A DNA stretch of 64,000 nt from Dichomitus squalens LYAD-421 SS1 (taxonomy: Eukaryota > Basidiomycota > Agaricomycetes > Polyporales > Polyporaceae): contig NW_006766883.1 of the NCBI RefSeq assembly GCF_000275845.1, positions 2,601,667-2,665,666 on the forward strand, written 5' to 3'. Positions 1 to 11,113 of this stretch are shown here, piece by piece. The position numbers and the translations under genes were made by a program. The notes under the pieces were generated by a model. It had not been told where the DNA came from. It made no database searches and saw only the letters and a program-made list of their open reading frames with translations. Position 1 is the stretch's first letter. Every line of letters begins with the position of its first letter.

Positions 1-349
1 GACGAGGTCGATCGAAGTCGACCCGCGCGGTGACCTGGAAAGTGACCTGAGTATGACCTACGGTTGCTCAGTGTCTCGACAAAGAGCTAACCTTCGGTTT
101 CATCTGGCCTTCCATGAGGCCAGGGGGTTGAAGCGAGTCAAGAGAAGAGTGGGAGGTGGGAGATAGCGACGGAGGGTGGAGGAGGTTGAGGTCGGAAGCT
201 GGGCGGGCTCCAGGCGGTCACATCCGCCAATTAAGCGAGTTGCCTCTTTGGGAAAAGCGACTATACGCGTCCATTGACCGACGTTTACCCGCGTTTATTG
301 CTGCTACCTCGGCTTAGAGCTACACGTATATCCGCCTTCGTATGCCCTC
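1..349. other. Intergenic, 3' side of riboflavin synthase
   Basis: No gene supported here. The open frames are short, overlap one another and lack recognisable protein character. The stretch probably holds the 3' UTR of the minus-strand riboflavin synthase gene and part of a neighbour outside the window. Confidence 0.4.
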
Positions 350-1259
350 TCATCGCTGTGCGACCACCCCCTTCTTCACTAGCACATCCTCTACAACCTT
401 CTCTACCAATTTGCGCAAGGGTCCGCCACCGCCTCCCAGCGCGGCATGCACGCTCTTCTCAACAAACTTGCCGACCATGTCCACCTCGATGTTCACCTTG
501 GCCCCAATCGGCTTCTTGCTGAGCGTGATCTTTTCCTGCGTGTGCTTGATGAGCATGACACCGAATGCGCGCCGCGCGTCGTCCACTACTGTGAGCGTCA
601 GCGACGTCCCGTCGATGGCGACGTAACCCTTGGGTATGAGGTACGGCAGCAGGGATGGGCGTTCCGGGGTCGGCTCGGGCAGCTGGAACAGCAGGCGCAG
701 CGAGTCGCCGTCCGGTTGCCTGCCAATCAGCGTAGCGGTGGTATCTACGTGAGCCTGTTGGAAGTCAGCGAATGCGCATGGAGTGCCTAAGAAAGAGAAC
801 CTGAAAGAGGACGCACCTGGACGAAGTGTCCCCCAAACCGGACGTGCGCGCCCATCGCCCTTTCCAGATTCACTTGGTCGTTGACCTTGCGCTCGCCTGT
901 ACATGCACGCACATGGCCCGCTCAGCCACATTCCAAAGGATGACATCCATAGACGACGGGGACGCACCGAGGTCGGTCCTATCCAGAGTCTCGTTCGCGA
1001 GCCAGACCTTGAACCACCCGCCGCGCTCCTCCTTGTCAAACTCGACGACCGTCAGGCACGCGCCGTTGACCGCAATCGAGTCTCCGACATGGCAGTCGCC
1101 CAGGATGGGCGCGGAGTCCCCGATGGTGAGCGTGCACCCGCCCGCGTCATGCACGATCTCCGTTACGGTGCCTAGGTGCTCAATCTATGCATGCGCGAGT
1201 ACGGGAGTCAGAAGGATAATGACGATATGTGCTGTACGGCATACCAGACCTGTGAACAT
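350..1259 (-). CDS. RIB5: Riboflavin synthase (alpha chain type), four exons
   Basis: Catalyses dismutation of two 6,7-dimethyl-8-ribityllumazine molecules to riboflavin, the last step of vitamin B2 synthesis. Spliced exons are 1259-1245, 1184-968, 896-817 and 754-350, summing to 239 codons (238 aa), normal for the family. The first exon encodes only MFTGL, the diagnostic N-terminus; the second resumes with IEHLGTV. Two lumazine-binding repeats are visible: the first carries GDSIAVNGACLTVV and ETLDRTDLG, then NLERAM and GGHFVQAHVD lead into the second, which has GYVAIDGTSLTLTVV. Introns are 50-72 nt with GTATGC or GTGCGT donors. The start is fixed by the MFTGL motif. The C-terminal tail after the second barrel is basic and unusually rich in glycine. 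The identification is firm; all exons were joined by eye. Confidence 0.93.
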
Positions 1260-1447
1260 CTTGATGTCTAAATCGCAATCTGTGAGAGATCTGTGAGCCG
1301 GGGCCCCCTGGAACGCAGAAGAGATGGCTGCGCGAGAACAAGATGACTGAGCCAGAGCAGTCGCGGCCGGACGCGCCGTGGCATCCCGCGCGCCCGTCGC
1401 GACGCGCGCGCCATTCGTCCCCTTGCTCCTCACCCCTATCATCTGTC

Positions 1448-1762
1448 ATGTCGCAAACACCAAAAACGCCCCCGAAGCCTGCCCCAAAGCAGCCAGAATT
1501 CAAGTTTCGTACGAAGCCTGTTGCTGAGAGGTCAATATGGGAGTCGTGGGCTGGTGCGTCGTACTCTGTCTACCATGGCTTGTAAGAAGTCTCAAGATGT
1601 GCTTGGCCAGTGCTGCCCGCCAAAACGCGTCTGCGCATCTCCCTCGCCATCACGACCGTTGCTGCTATCGGCATATGGGCCTCCGACAAACTAGAGGAAG
1701 CCATCCCTGCGCCCAAGGATGCGGCCAAAACACCACAGTCGCCCTCCCCAAATGCTGCTTAA
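1448..1762 (+). CDS. Small single-pass membrane protein, two exons
   Basis: Spliced exons 1448-1553 and 1611-1762 give 85 aa. The first half is proline and lysine rich (PKTPPKPAPKQPEFKF), followed by a conserved-looking AERSIWESWA segment. After the intron comes a basic KTRLRIS stretch and one hydrophobic segment (SLAITTVAAIGIWASD), then an acidic and proline-rich tail. The topology, a short N-terminal soluble part, positive residues and one helix, resembles small mitochondrial or ER membrane proteins, but I do not recognise the family. It is transcribed away from riboflavin synthase (divergent, about 190 bp between start codons). The intron choice is the one that keeps frame; the alternative GTAAGA donor at 1582 does not. 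Confidence 0.6.
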
Positions 1763-1900
1763 TCACACACCTCTCCATCCCTCATGTTGATGTCCACAAA
1801 ATGATTGTGAGGTAGCTTGAGCTAGAAATACAGCAATGCGCTGATAGTACAATGTGCATGTTTTCCCCGAATCCCTCCTAGGTCCATTATCCCGTCTTTA

Positions 1901-3028
1901 TCACTCGATGCCGCCATAAACGTCCTCAGGCATCAACGTAGGCGAATGCACGTCGGCGAAAGGGTCTTCTTCCTTGACCGCTCCCGCGCGTCCAGGCTGA
2001 GTTGACTTCCGCCTAGGAGACGTCCTTCCGGCATCCGCCTTCTGCGGAGTCGAGTGCGCCCTTGCATCCTTCTTCACGCTGTCCACGCGTCCTAGCCCGA
2101 GTCCAGTTCCGACCCCAGCGATGCCAGCGCTCGAGGCAGGGTGTTGATGTTGTCTGGAGACCGACATGCGCCTAGCCAACCTCTGCTCCTGCTGGTCGCC
2201 AACTCCTCTCTCCAGGGCCTTTGTCTGCGCCTCCCTCCTCGACGCACTCCGTCCTAGCGCACTCTGAGGCGGCATCGGACTTGACACTGGTGCCTGGGTG
2301 TGGGATGTCTGGCCCTGAGCAGCATGCTGAACAATCGGAACCGAAGGTAGAGACGAAGGGAACGACGCAAAAGACGGGTACCGGGCGAGCTCCGGGTCCC
2401 TGGCGAGGCGCAGCTCCCACTCGGCCTTCTCCCAGTCGGGCACGAGCTCCTCGTCGCTGACCTTCTTGCGCTTGCGCCAGACGATGTCGCGCACGAAGCG
2501 CCACCAGTGGTCGAAGAACACGGACAAGAGGAGGATGGCGGCGACCACGCTGAAGGCAATGACGGCGACGCCGATGATCTTCCATTCGCTCGTGCCCGAG
2601 GACGCGGTGGAATTGTTGGGCGGCACCGGGGCTGAGGTTATGTTTGGGGATGCTGAGGGTGCGTGCGAAGTAATTGGCGATCCGCTGAGGGAAGACGGGG
2701 CGGTGGGGGTGAGAGGGGAAGGCGTCCCTATGATGGAGGAAGTGCCTGTTGAGGTAGTGGTAGAATCTGAGGTCTTTGTCTTCTTCTTGTCGTCTGCTGC
2801 ATCTGAAGATGTGGGGAATGCCAGAGTAGGGACGAAGGGCAAAGTTATGGATGCCGAAGGGTGTTCACGAGTGTCGCCTCCAAACCCGTTCAGTAAGCCC
2901 AAACCGTCTAGGGCGCGTCCTTCTCCTGCCAAGTTCTGATCTAAATGCTGGAACGCTTGGCTTCCGGGGCCAAGAGTCAGAGACGCGTGAGCCAAACCAG
3001 AGAGACAGACTAGAGTATAGAGCCGCAT
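1901..3028 (-). CDS. Secreted-pathway single-TM protein, Ser/Thr-rich ectodomain
   Basis: One uninterrupted exon of about 375 aa. The upstream in-frame codon at 3046 is TTG, so the ATG at 3028 is the likely start; it begins MRLYTLVCLSGLAHASL, a good signal peptide. The ectodomain (to about residue 145) is rich in Ser, Thr and Pro with several N-glycosylation sequons. One transmembrane helix follows (WKIIGVAVIAFSVVAAILLL), then a basic stop-transfer (WRKRKK), an acidic WEKAEWELRLARDPEL segment and a disordered, basic cytoplasmic tail of about 150 residues. This layout is that of fungal cell-wall sensor or Axl2/Mid2-like proteins, but no defining domain is seen, so the role is only suggested. 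Confidence 0.7.
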   Translation of the reverse strand: MRLYTLVCLSGLAHASLTLGPGSQAFQHLDQNLAGEGRALDGLGLLNGFGGDTREHPSASITLPFVPTLAFPTSSDAADDKKKTKTSDSTTTSTGTSSIIGTPSPLTPTAPSSLSGSPITSHAPSASPNITSAPVPPNNSTASSGTSEWKIIGVAVIAFSVVAAILLLSVFFDHWWRFVRDIVWRKRKKVSDEELVPDWEKAEWELRLARDPELARYPSFASFPSSLPSVPIVQHAAQGQTSHTQAPVSSPMPPQSALGRSASRREAQTKALERGVGDQQEQRLARRMSVSRQHQHPASSAGIAGVGTGLGLGRVDSVKKDARAHSTPQKADAGRTSPRRKSTQPGRAGAVKEEDPFADVHSPTLMPEDVYGGIE

Positions 3029-3346
3029 AGTAATGAACGTCGCCAAGATCCAAGATACCAGTTGAGATGAGAGAACGGATGGTACCAGATAAGTCCAGGC
3101 GGAACCCGCTGCACAGATTTCGATCCAATTGTCCTATCGCCTTTAGCCTTAGAGCCTCAAGATTGACTTGTGAACTCTTGTGGTCGACAGCAGCCAGCCA
3201 GGGCCTGGCGAACGAGGGAGGTGATGTTGCAGTTCAATGTGAACCTCCGCGGCGCCGGGGACGCGGACATAATGCGGGCACGTGCTTGTCGTCATCTTGT
3301 GAGCGCAGATCTCGATCTGTTTTCCGTCTTTCCCCTCCTCGCTCTC

Positions 3347-5240
3347 ATGGACGTCGGCGAGGGCTCCTCCCAGTCCAACCATGCCCTCAGTAACCGTGAG
3401 GAGACCATACAATTAGGCCACACGGTGCTGCTCAAGATCCCAAGCGGAGACATTCGGACTGTAAAGCTTGAGGGGAATGCGTACGGAACGGACCTGTGGC
3501 TGCTCGTGTCTTGCTCGTCTGACTATCAGCGGACAGGACAATATATCTTGGGAAATTCGGGTCTTTCCCTACCAGCGAGCTTGTCGGCCAGCCGTTCGGT
3601 CTAACATATGAGATTGTCGACAAGAAACTGAAGGTGCTGCCTCCCCGCCCGATGCAGGAAGTAGGTACGAACTTCTGCCTAGTTTTGCGTGCCCCCCTTG
3701 ACAGGCGTGAGCAGAGGACACGGAGGCGACGAACGAGCTGATTCATGACGGACAATCCGTTCAGCCCTTGACACTTGAGGAGATCGAGAGCCTAAAAAAG
3801 TCTGGGCTGCACGCATCAGTGAGCTGAGCACCTTTTGCAACCCAGCGCGTCCTGACCGGGAGCCCGTCGTAGGAAATCATCAAAAAGCAAATAGAGCAGC
3901 ATGCGAACTATTCTCTCAAGACGGAGTATAGCAAGGAGAAGTACAAAAAGCGCAAGGAGATGAAGTGCGTCCCGTTCATTGCTGCACACTGCGTCCGGCA
4001 CGCTCACTGCCCTATTCATCTAGATACTCCAAGTCTTTCTCGGTCATCGAGCCAACAATGTTCAATGTATGTGAGTACTGGTTCCACAAGGACCAAAACA
4101 GGCTCCGGGATATTCGGCCGGATGCCCTCGCACAAATACTCAACCTGGCTAACGTCCGACCTGGGGGGCGGTATCTCGTGGTGGACGATGCGTCAGGGGT
4201 GGTAGTATCTGCGGTCTTGGACCGGCTTGGGGGTAAGCACCGCTCGCCATCTCTACCACGACTCGCGCGCGAACGGCTTCCCATCCAGGACAAGGACGCT
4301 TGCTTACGATATGCGACGTCGACTCCCCTCCTGCGTACCCCGTCATGACGCAAATGAACTTTCGCAAGGAAGTCACGAGCATCATGTCCTCTCTCAACTG
4401 GGCTACGGCCGACGAGGATTATACTCCCAGTATGTAGACGTTTCCCCGTGTACCTGCGACACATTCCTGATCGCCAGATAGTCCTCGCGTCCACGGAGCC
4501 GCCCTCCGGAAAGTACAAGTCCGACGGCCAGCGCACAAGGCTAAATAAGAGGAAGGTTGCCTCCGACCTTCTCATGCAGACGCGGGAAGAGCTCTTCGCT
4601 GGAGAGTTCGACGGGTAAGATCGCCTGCCTGTTGGATTGTGCCGCATGCCGATTGCATGGATAGATTAATCGTAGCGACCGAGTACGATCCGTACTCGAT
4701 ATTGGAGAAGCTGTTCCCCTACCTGGGTGGCTCAGCATCTATTGTCGTCCACAGCCCTTACGTTCAGGTATGCCCGTATCTTGCCCTCTCAGTATAGTCC
4801 TGTTGAGTGACGTCCCCGCAGGTCGTAACAAACCTTCAAAACCAACTCCGAGACATCCCCGGATACCTTGGGCCAGCGGTAACGGAAGGATTCCTGCGCA
4901 AATACCAGGTCCTACCTGGGCGCACACATCCGATGATGAACGCGTCGGGGTCGGGCGGGTTCATCCTGCACGTCATCAAAATGTACGTTCCTCTCCCTCG
5001 AATGAATGCGTGTGAATACAGACCAACGATTGCGGCAGTTACGATGACGAGTCGGCGGTCTCCGTCATGCAGCACCGGCACCGAAAGAAGGCGAAGCTGG
5101 GCAGCGAGGACGTGTCCGCGAGGGCTACCCCGACCGGGGGAGCAAAAGAAGAGGAGGCGCAGTCGGCGGGGGCGTCGAGCGCGACGCTGACGTCGATCGT
5201 AGATACGGATGCTGGTGAGGTTGACAAGCGGACATCGTAG
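3347..5240 (+). CDS. TRM6: tRNA (adenine(58)-N1)-methyltransferase non-catalytic subunit
   Basis: Trm6/Gcd10 pairs with catalytic Trm61 in the nucleus to form m1A58 in tRNAs, including initiator tRNA-Met. Ten exons were joined: 3347-3480, 3537-3664, 3715-3818, 3873-3964, 4024-4232, 4289-4429, 4482-4614, 4665-4767, 4822-4982, 5039-5240, giving 469 codons (468 aa), the usual size. Family landmarks: an N-terminal beta domain with TIYLGKFGSF and GQPFGLTYEIVD; the EYWFHKDQNRLRDIRPD segment; then a Rossmann-like half with GGRYLVVDDASGVV, GQGRLLTICDVDSPP, LIVATEYDP and GGSASIVVHSPY. The last acceptor is taken at 5038 rather than at the earlier AG because only that keeps the acidic C-terminal tail in frame. 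It is convergent with the DUF6534 gene downstream. Confidence 0.9.
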
Positions 5241-5654
5241 GAGTGTCGTGGGAGATGCATTGAAATTGTATGAATATTGATCTTCAGGCCGAGCGAAGGC
5301 GAGCGTGTCATCCCAAAATCAGTTCTTTAGCGCAGCGCTGAGATTGAGCCGACGCGGCGGGTCTATGCCAAAGGCTAACCATCTCATTTTTGTTTGTAAT
5401 TCAGTGCAATCCTCCATGTATTCCATCCCAAACAAGATACACCATGATAAGTGCAGCGAGAGACCATGTCGCAAGCGAAACTACACTGTAAGTCTACGAA
5501 ATCTGAACGCTGCGCCCACACCTGACCGCCGGAGCAGGCGACTTGACGGTCTGTCGGGCGGCAACGCGATCTGAAGAGCAAATTTTGGCAGGTCGCGGAC
5601 GCCAGGACGCGCTGCCTCTTCTAGCATTCGAAGGCAGGGAAGGACTCAGAAACC
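5241..5654. other. Convergent intergenic spacer
   Basis: Lies between the stop codons of TRM6 (+) and the DUF6534 gene (-). No supported gene; probably the two overlapping or adjacent 3' UTRs. Confidence 0.5.
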
Positions 5655-7803
5655 TCAGTCTTCAATGGGACGCTTGTCGCTGTTGCTGTAGTGCGTCGAC
5701 TGGTACTGAGACATTCAGTCAGCGAGCCGACGAGGAATGTGTGGCGATGCTGAACGTACGTCGAAGTCGGCGTCGTGCTGTGTGTCCTTGGTCGTATCAA
5801 TTCGGATGGCGATGCTCGTGTCCGTTTTCTGTTCTCGAGATACATACGCGTGAGTGCACGTTGAGAGACTGAGAACCGCAGCCCACGGGTATATGGCTCG
5901 AGGATGACTTACACTGAAGTTGGTGGGAATCCCATGGCCGGTTGGGTGTATGTTCTGGAGCGACAGCGAATTGTCATGGGTCTTCGAAGAGGCCTCTCGG
6001 ATCCCCTTGCGTGCGTTTAGGGTTGCCATGAGGGAGTTCGAATAGACTGCATACATGTCGATATACCATGAGTGAGCAACAAGCAAGCGATAGAAGCGCG
6101 ACATACGACGGCCCATGAGAAAGAAGAAACAGATGTAAACGAAGGTATTCGGCAGAGCAAGGATCGTAATGAGCGATATGCATGCACAAATACTACAGAA
6201 GTCGGTCAGTTTATACGAATGCGCCGTCAGTAATATGTATATCACGCGCCTAGTCAACAAGCCGGTATTGACTGAGAACACCATCTGCGATGTAGACAGT
6301 CAAAGCGGGAGCTATTTGTGAGGAGTGCATTACTTACGAGCCTGTTGATAATATGGTTGGACCTGCAGGTGATTTTTGGTTAGATATGATATATCGCAGA
6401 CGACAGGATGTTCAAGGCACTTCGAGAAGCCAGTCTTCGAGGTTTGGAGGATCGTGCACAGAATGGCTGCAATGCATACATCTCCTGCGGCGGCGAAGGC
6501 ATTGATGCTCACGGAAAGGTCCTGTGCGACGTTAGCATTTGGAGCGAGTGTGAGTGGGTGAGGCGTTTGGCGTACCTTCAATTTGGTGAGGTCAATGAAC
6601 GTCTTGAAGGCCAGCCTGCACAAGATCGTCAGCGCACGTCAGAATGAGGTTTATCAAACGCCTACGCTTTGATGGAGTATGCTGAACCAAACGACATGAT
6701 TGAGCATATTCGGCAGCGCACAATGGGAGCCTGACTGACTGACCCATGATGATACCTATGCGTGCGCACGCCGATCAGTCGATGGTCATTCAAAGTGATG
6801 TGGCCAGACTACGCACCAAATTCTGTACCGATCAACATAACCTTGATGTACATGTAAGCACTCATTCGTTTGCATTGAAAGCATTCAGACGCACCACCGG
6901 GACTACCAACCACATCTTCTTCCCACTCACTAGCAAAAAGATATTACTAAGATGCAGCAAAACCTGTACAACGTTCTCACGTCTGTAGATCCGCATTGCA
7001 AAGAAGCTTTGGTTCGGTCAGAAATATGAATCGCTATAACAGGGCTCTGGTTATACCTCTGAACAAACAATGCAGTGAATGCCTGAGACAGGGATGTTAG
7101 CTCCGAAGATAAGCAAGATCAACGAGAGACTTACATTGAAGTACACCTCAATGATGATAGTACTACACAGGAAGGCAGCATCAATTGCTCAATATTGTTT
7201 CTATAACAGACACTGACGTACGGCGCAAGCCGACCGAGAGCCGTCGGATCTCCATATGTCGTTACAAAGTACCAATATACTTTGGGATGGCGTTCAATGA
7301 ATGGTTACGGATCGAATCAGGACATGACTGACCGGTGTGCGATATTAGTCCCTATCCAAGACGTGATGTTAATCGCTCGATGACACACGGAGAAAGTCAT
7401 TGCTTACTTGGTGTACTGTATCTGTCACCCACACTGCGAACACCTGAAGAGGATTGAGGCAGTGCACTGATATGACTAGGAAGACGACTCACCAGTAACT
7501 TCAAGTACAGTGGATCGTGGGGATAGCGGGTGAAATAGTAGAAGACTTGGGAGACCGAAACTGCGAAGAGCTGCCATGAAGATGGGGCATTCAGTGGGAC
7601 AATATACTCACCTCCATAGAAACTGATCGAGGCCATCCCCAATCCTTCGGTTCAACGCTCAGACGCCATGTACGAGATGGTTGACTTACACTGCGCAGAT
7701 GATCACTCCTATGAGGAGCGGTCCCATTCTGCAGGAGGTTACACGTCACATCAAATACGTAATACAGATGGGTCAAGACTCACGTTCCATCGAGAGGCGC
7801 CAT
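5655..7803 (-). CDS. DUF6534-type seven-helix membrane protein, many exons
   Basis: Multi-pass membrane protein of a family greatly expanded in Agaricomycetes; function unknown. Start at 7803. The first exons resolve as 7803-7784, 7728-7690, 7622-7612 (only 11 nt), 7560-7493 and 7443-7408, encoding MAPLDGTMGPLLIGV, then FYGVSVSQVFYYFTRYP, DPLYLKLL and VFAVWVTDTVHQ. Later exons encode the family landmarks WYFVTTYGDPTALG, AAAGDVCIAAILCTIL with TSKTGF, TGLLTR, and SNSLMATLNARKGIRE. The C-terminus ends QSTHYSNSDKRPIED. About ten introns of 50-60 nt split the gene. These motifs, in this order, are the usual DUF6534 pattern. Some internal splice sites were not individually resolved, so the exact length (expected near 330 aa) is uncertain. 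Confidence 0.8.
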
Positions 7804-8752
7804 GACGGACTACAGTACGGCGTTCAGAGAATGCTCAAAGTCAGGAATTGAAGGATGACAGAGGTTGGCCGCCCAATGCGGGGTCCAATTTGACTTCGGT
7901 CGATCTTGTATTATACTCAGACTGCCTGGTCGCGCCGCGACACCCCAGTTGATTCTCTTTCGCGTGCATGAATTGTTGACGCAAGGTGCGGGCCATCGAG
8001 TGCTAACAATTACGGTTCAAAAAAGCAACCGGGAAGATGGTGAATACTGTACCTGGCGCTCGTACGCGAAGGCCGCCATCGCGGGCGTGTGAAACGCTTC
8101 GCGACGAGCGGAGAGGAGCCGCCATGGATTCAAGAATATTTGATTCAGGGTGGTGACGGCTGATAACGGTTGGGGGGTTGAAGTTTCAATCATCACGCCA
8201 AATCGGACTGCTCGGTTAGTGTAGCAGGAAAGCGGAGATGTCGTGTTGGAGACTAGGAGAATGGTAGGATCTGTGTGGCTCTCAACACGGGACTAGTTTC
8301 GAGCGGAAATGGACGGGAGTCTCCATGAGACAGAATTGTAGCACATACGTCGAAGCAGGGTAGCCTTCGAAAGGACTTCGAGGGCGACAATCTTGAATGG
8401 TTTCATACTCTCGGAACTGCAAGGAAGCACAGGAGAATCCAAGAGCTCCCCGAGCTCGGGTGTAGACGTGTTATCTTGTTGTTGACCTTGGTAACATAGC
8501 GTTCCCTGGGCAACCAAGACTAACAGAGGCTCAGTATTCTCCCAGTTTGCGTGCTGAGATCTGAGACTTGGAATCAGATTGTTCAGTGCTAGACGATATT
8601 TGCCGCCTGCCGGGAGAGTCAGTCAAGGTCGCCGTGAGAGGAAGAAGAGCCGGCTCATCAATCGCTGCACACACTCGCTTCGTGATCTCGATTGCAGATG
8701 CAGTGCTTCTTCCGCTTCCTGGCAAAGTAAGCAAACGCTTCCAGAGTTCTTA
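7804..8752. other. Gene-poor stretch upstream of the DUF6534 gene
   Basis: Contains the promoter side of the DUF6534 gene. Open frames here are under 80 codons and overlap in several frames without splice context or recognisable motifs. No gene called. Confidence 0.4.
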
Positions 8753-9321
8753 GGGCCAGTTCGGATACCGGGTTCTGAGCCGGAACCCAGGTTCCACCGG
8801 ATTCCCAGTCAAAGTCTCTGCCCGGGCGCTACTGTGACTGATGGGTGACTAGTTTAGTGACAGCTGTAGGTGACCAGCAGTCACGGACGCACTAAGGCGC
8901 GAGTTGTTCACTTGCTTTTGGCCTCTATATATGGCTATACAGCACTTGAACGTATATAAATGTACCCTGCTACAAGGAAAAGAGGACCGTGTCCTGATTC
9001 GACTGAGTATGTATTGGAGACAGGTGCTTTCCATTGTATGGCTGGGCTGAACCTGTTATTTGACTTGGTGAAAAGGTACCAAAGGTGTTATCTGTGCATA
9101 TCCCTCAAATTATGCCTTCAAAGAGACGACATCAACATCATAAAGCTCATACGCCCCCGATAACCCACTTCTAAAGCTGACGAGAGATAGAGAACTCAAG
9201 CGCCGAGACTACCCGATATAGTAGGGTGACAGGAGACGCCCGTACTGGCGGCATGGAAGATGCAGTGCAGAATACGGCGGAACCTGGATTCTGGCTCAGA
9301 ACCTGGTATCCGAACTGACCC
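8753..9321. mobile_element. MITE-like non-autonomous DNA transposon (PIF/Harbinger-like)
   Basis: A 569-bp non-coding segment bounded by inverted repeats. The left end (8753-8811) starts GGGCCAGTTCGGATACC and the right end (about 9271-9321), read on the minus strand, starts GGGTCAGTTCGGATACC. The two arms match over about 50 nt with roughly seven mismatches by eye, mostly transitions. The trinucleotide TTA directly flanks both ends (8750-8752 and 9322-9324), matching the TWA target-site duplication known for PIF/Harbinger and Tourist-type elements. Nothing inside resembles a transposase. The superfamily assignment is an inference from target site and terminal GGG; the inverted ends and TTA flanks are directly visible. 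Confidence 0.8.
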
Positions 9322-10190
9322 TTATGTACTGACTTGCCCTCTTACGTCTCTCCCTCACTCGGTGGCCGGACTTCCTGAGGGCGGTGATTACCTATATGAT
9401 GAACATGTCGGAAATCCCGGATACCACTCCGCTTTGCCCCTAGAAGGCCCTACACTGGGAATTGTACTACCCCTAGACTCCTCCTCTTGCGGCACAAAGC
9501 TGTCCAGAAAGGCAGCGTACCTTTCTGCGTGTTCGCCATGCTACTCACGCAATCATCGTGACGCGGCGACTCGCCCGAGATTAGTGAGCGTCATTTCTTG
9601 ATTCGAATCGTAATAATTCACTGAACGCCATCCCAGAGAATATTGGTGCTTTGCAACAACATCAGCCGAAGTCATCGAGGAGGGCAGGAATGTCGAAAGG
9701 CAGTAGAGAGTCCCATACATATGTGCCGAGCCCGATCAGTCAGACGCTTTGAGGCCAGGAGACACGGCGTCTATCAATGGGCGTGGCCTTTCTCTTCTTC
9801 TAACTTGCGTTGAAAGTAAGCGTCTTCCTACGTCACATTTGAACGACCAACGCTGCCTAAGATCCAGGAATGGCTTTCGGCTTTCAAAAATTTACGGTAG
9901 GGCATCAACCGTCTCGTCCTGTGGAAGGAATCGCAGATCACATAGCGGACTCGACAACAGTAAGTGACGCGGCGGGACCGCCTTGCCAGTGCCCAGTTCG
10001 GAGAGTCGGTGTCGCCGTCTAGAACAAACGTTTAAAGGTACAGGCGACGAGAAGACCAAACCGCGCATTTTGGTTTCCCGACCTGCTCTCCGTCTCAGGC
10101 CGAGCGGCCAGATGCGGAGAGCAGGAAGGTACTTATCCCGAGGACCACGAAAAGGTATGCGCCAGGACCGGAGTCCCTCCCTCGGGAAAA
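9322..10190. other. Intergenic, no gene seen
   Basis: Short conflicting open frames only. It lies between the MITE-like element and a degenerate tandem repeat. Confidence 0.4.
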
Positions 10191-10390
10191 GAAACCACGC
10201 ACCTTGGATGGGCCAGAGGCCGATAATCACGTACCTTGCGTCCGAAACCGCCACCACCGAAAAGAAATCACCTACCTTCAGGCGGAAACCGCCACGATCA
10301 GGAAGAAACCACGTACCTTGTAGCCGAGTCCCACCACCGAAAGAAACCACGCACGTCGATTGGGCCGACACCAAAAAAAACCACGTACCT
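10191..10390. repeat. Degenerate tandem repeat, unit about 33-41 bp
   Basis: A core resembling RAAACCACGYACCTT recurs about six times, near 10191, 10223, 10264, 10305, 10342 and 10377, separated by GC-rich spacers that often carry GAAACCGCCACCACCGA or GGGCCGA. Spacing is 32-41 bp. A weaker relative (ACCACGAAAAGGTA) precedes it near 10143. The array explains why long open frames appear on both strands here (for example 9983-10588); they are repeat artefacts rather than genes. Confidence 0.6.
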
Positions 10391-11113
10391 GGAGGTCCGA
10401 AATTGAGAGCAGTCCGTGCTCGCCTCTGGGTTATATGCTCGCTGACGTTGCTAAACGGCCCATGTCAGCCCACGGTCAGCCTCCTTATGACGCCTTCCAG
10501 TACACCGGCAGGTCAGCACTCCGAAAGGCTGATGACGTCCTTGTGTCTTTCCAGACCAACGATTGACTACCTAAGCCTGAACTCATGAGACGTCATCGTG
10601 CGTTGGTAGAACAAAGGATGACTGGCTGCGAGAGAGGCTGACAGGCTCCAGGTTGCAGCATAGCTACGAACTGCGTGCCATATGCGACGTGCTGCTCGAG
10701 GCTGACCACCGAGTACTGACAAGCGAAGGGCGCGTGACATTCCTGCACCACCGGAGTACGTGGTCAAGAGGAAGCGAAATGGCGCGTCGTGCGCTGTTGC
10801 TCTCTAAGTAAACGTGCCCGCGTTTGTGCCACGGCCGCGAAGTGAGGATATGTCGCATGAGAGCTCAGCCACGGTGGTGGAGGCAAGTATGGCGCAGGGA
10901 CAGTGGTAGTGTATCATCCCATCGCGTACGGCTAAGCCAAGCCAGACCAGACCCGGACAGATCCCACAATGTCCACCAAGGAGGGCCATCGCCGCCCTGC
11001 ATGCAATCACCCCTGGGGTGTTGGGACGCAGCAGCAAGAAGAATTCGTGGACAGGTACTACAGCGCAATATAGAGGGGTGTCAACATCAATCAATACACG
11101 AGTCCTCCGTCGC
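10391..11113. other. Intergenic, no gene seen
   Basis: Downstream (3') of the large oxygenase-like gene. Only short frames without protein character. Confidence 0.4.

Noticed and set aside
350..1039. 229-codon single minus-strand frame
   Set aside because: Its C-terminal part is the last riboflavin synthase exon; the N-terminal part is intron and wrong-frame sequence. The four-exon model replaces it.
5240..5711. TRM6 ending at an earlier stop in another frame (near 5190)
   Set aside because: Using the first AG acceptor (5022) gives a very basic, unlikely tail. The acceptor at 5038 gives an acidic tail usual for the family.
9983..10588. 201-codon frame
   Set aside because: Lies on the degenerate tandem repeat, with another long frame on the opposite strand. 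Repeat artefact.
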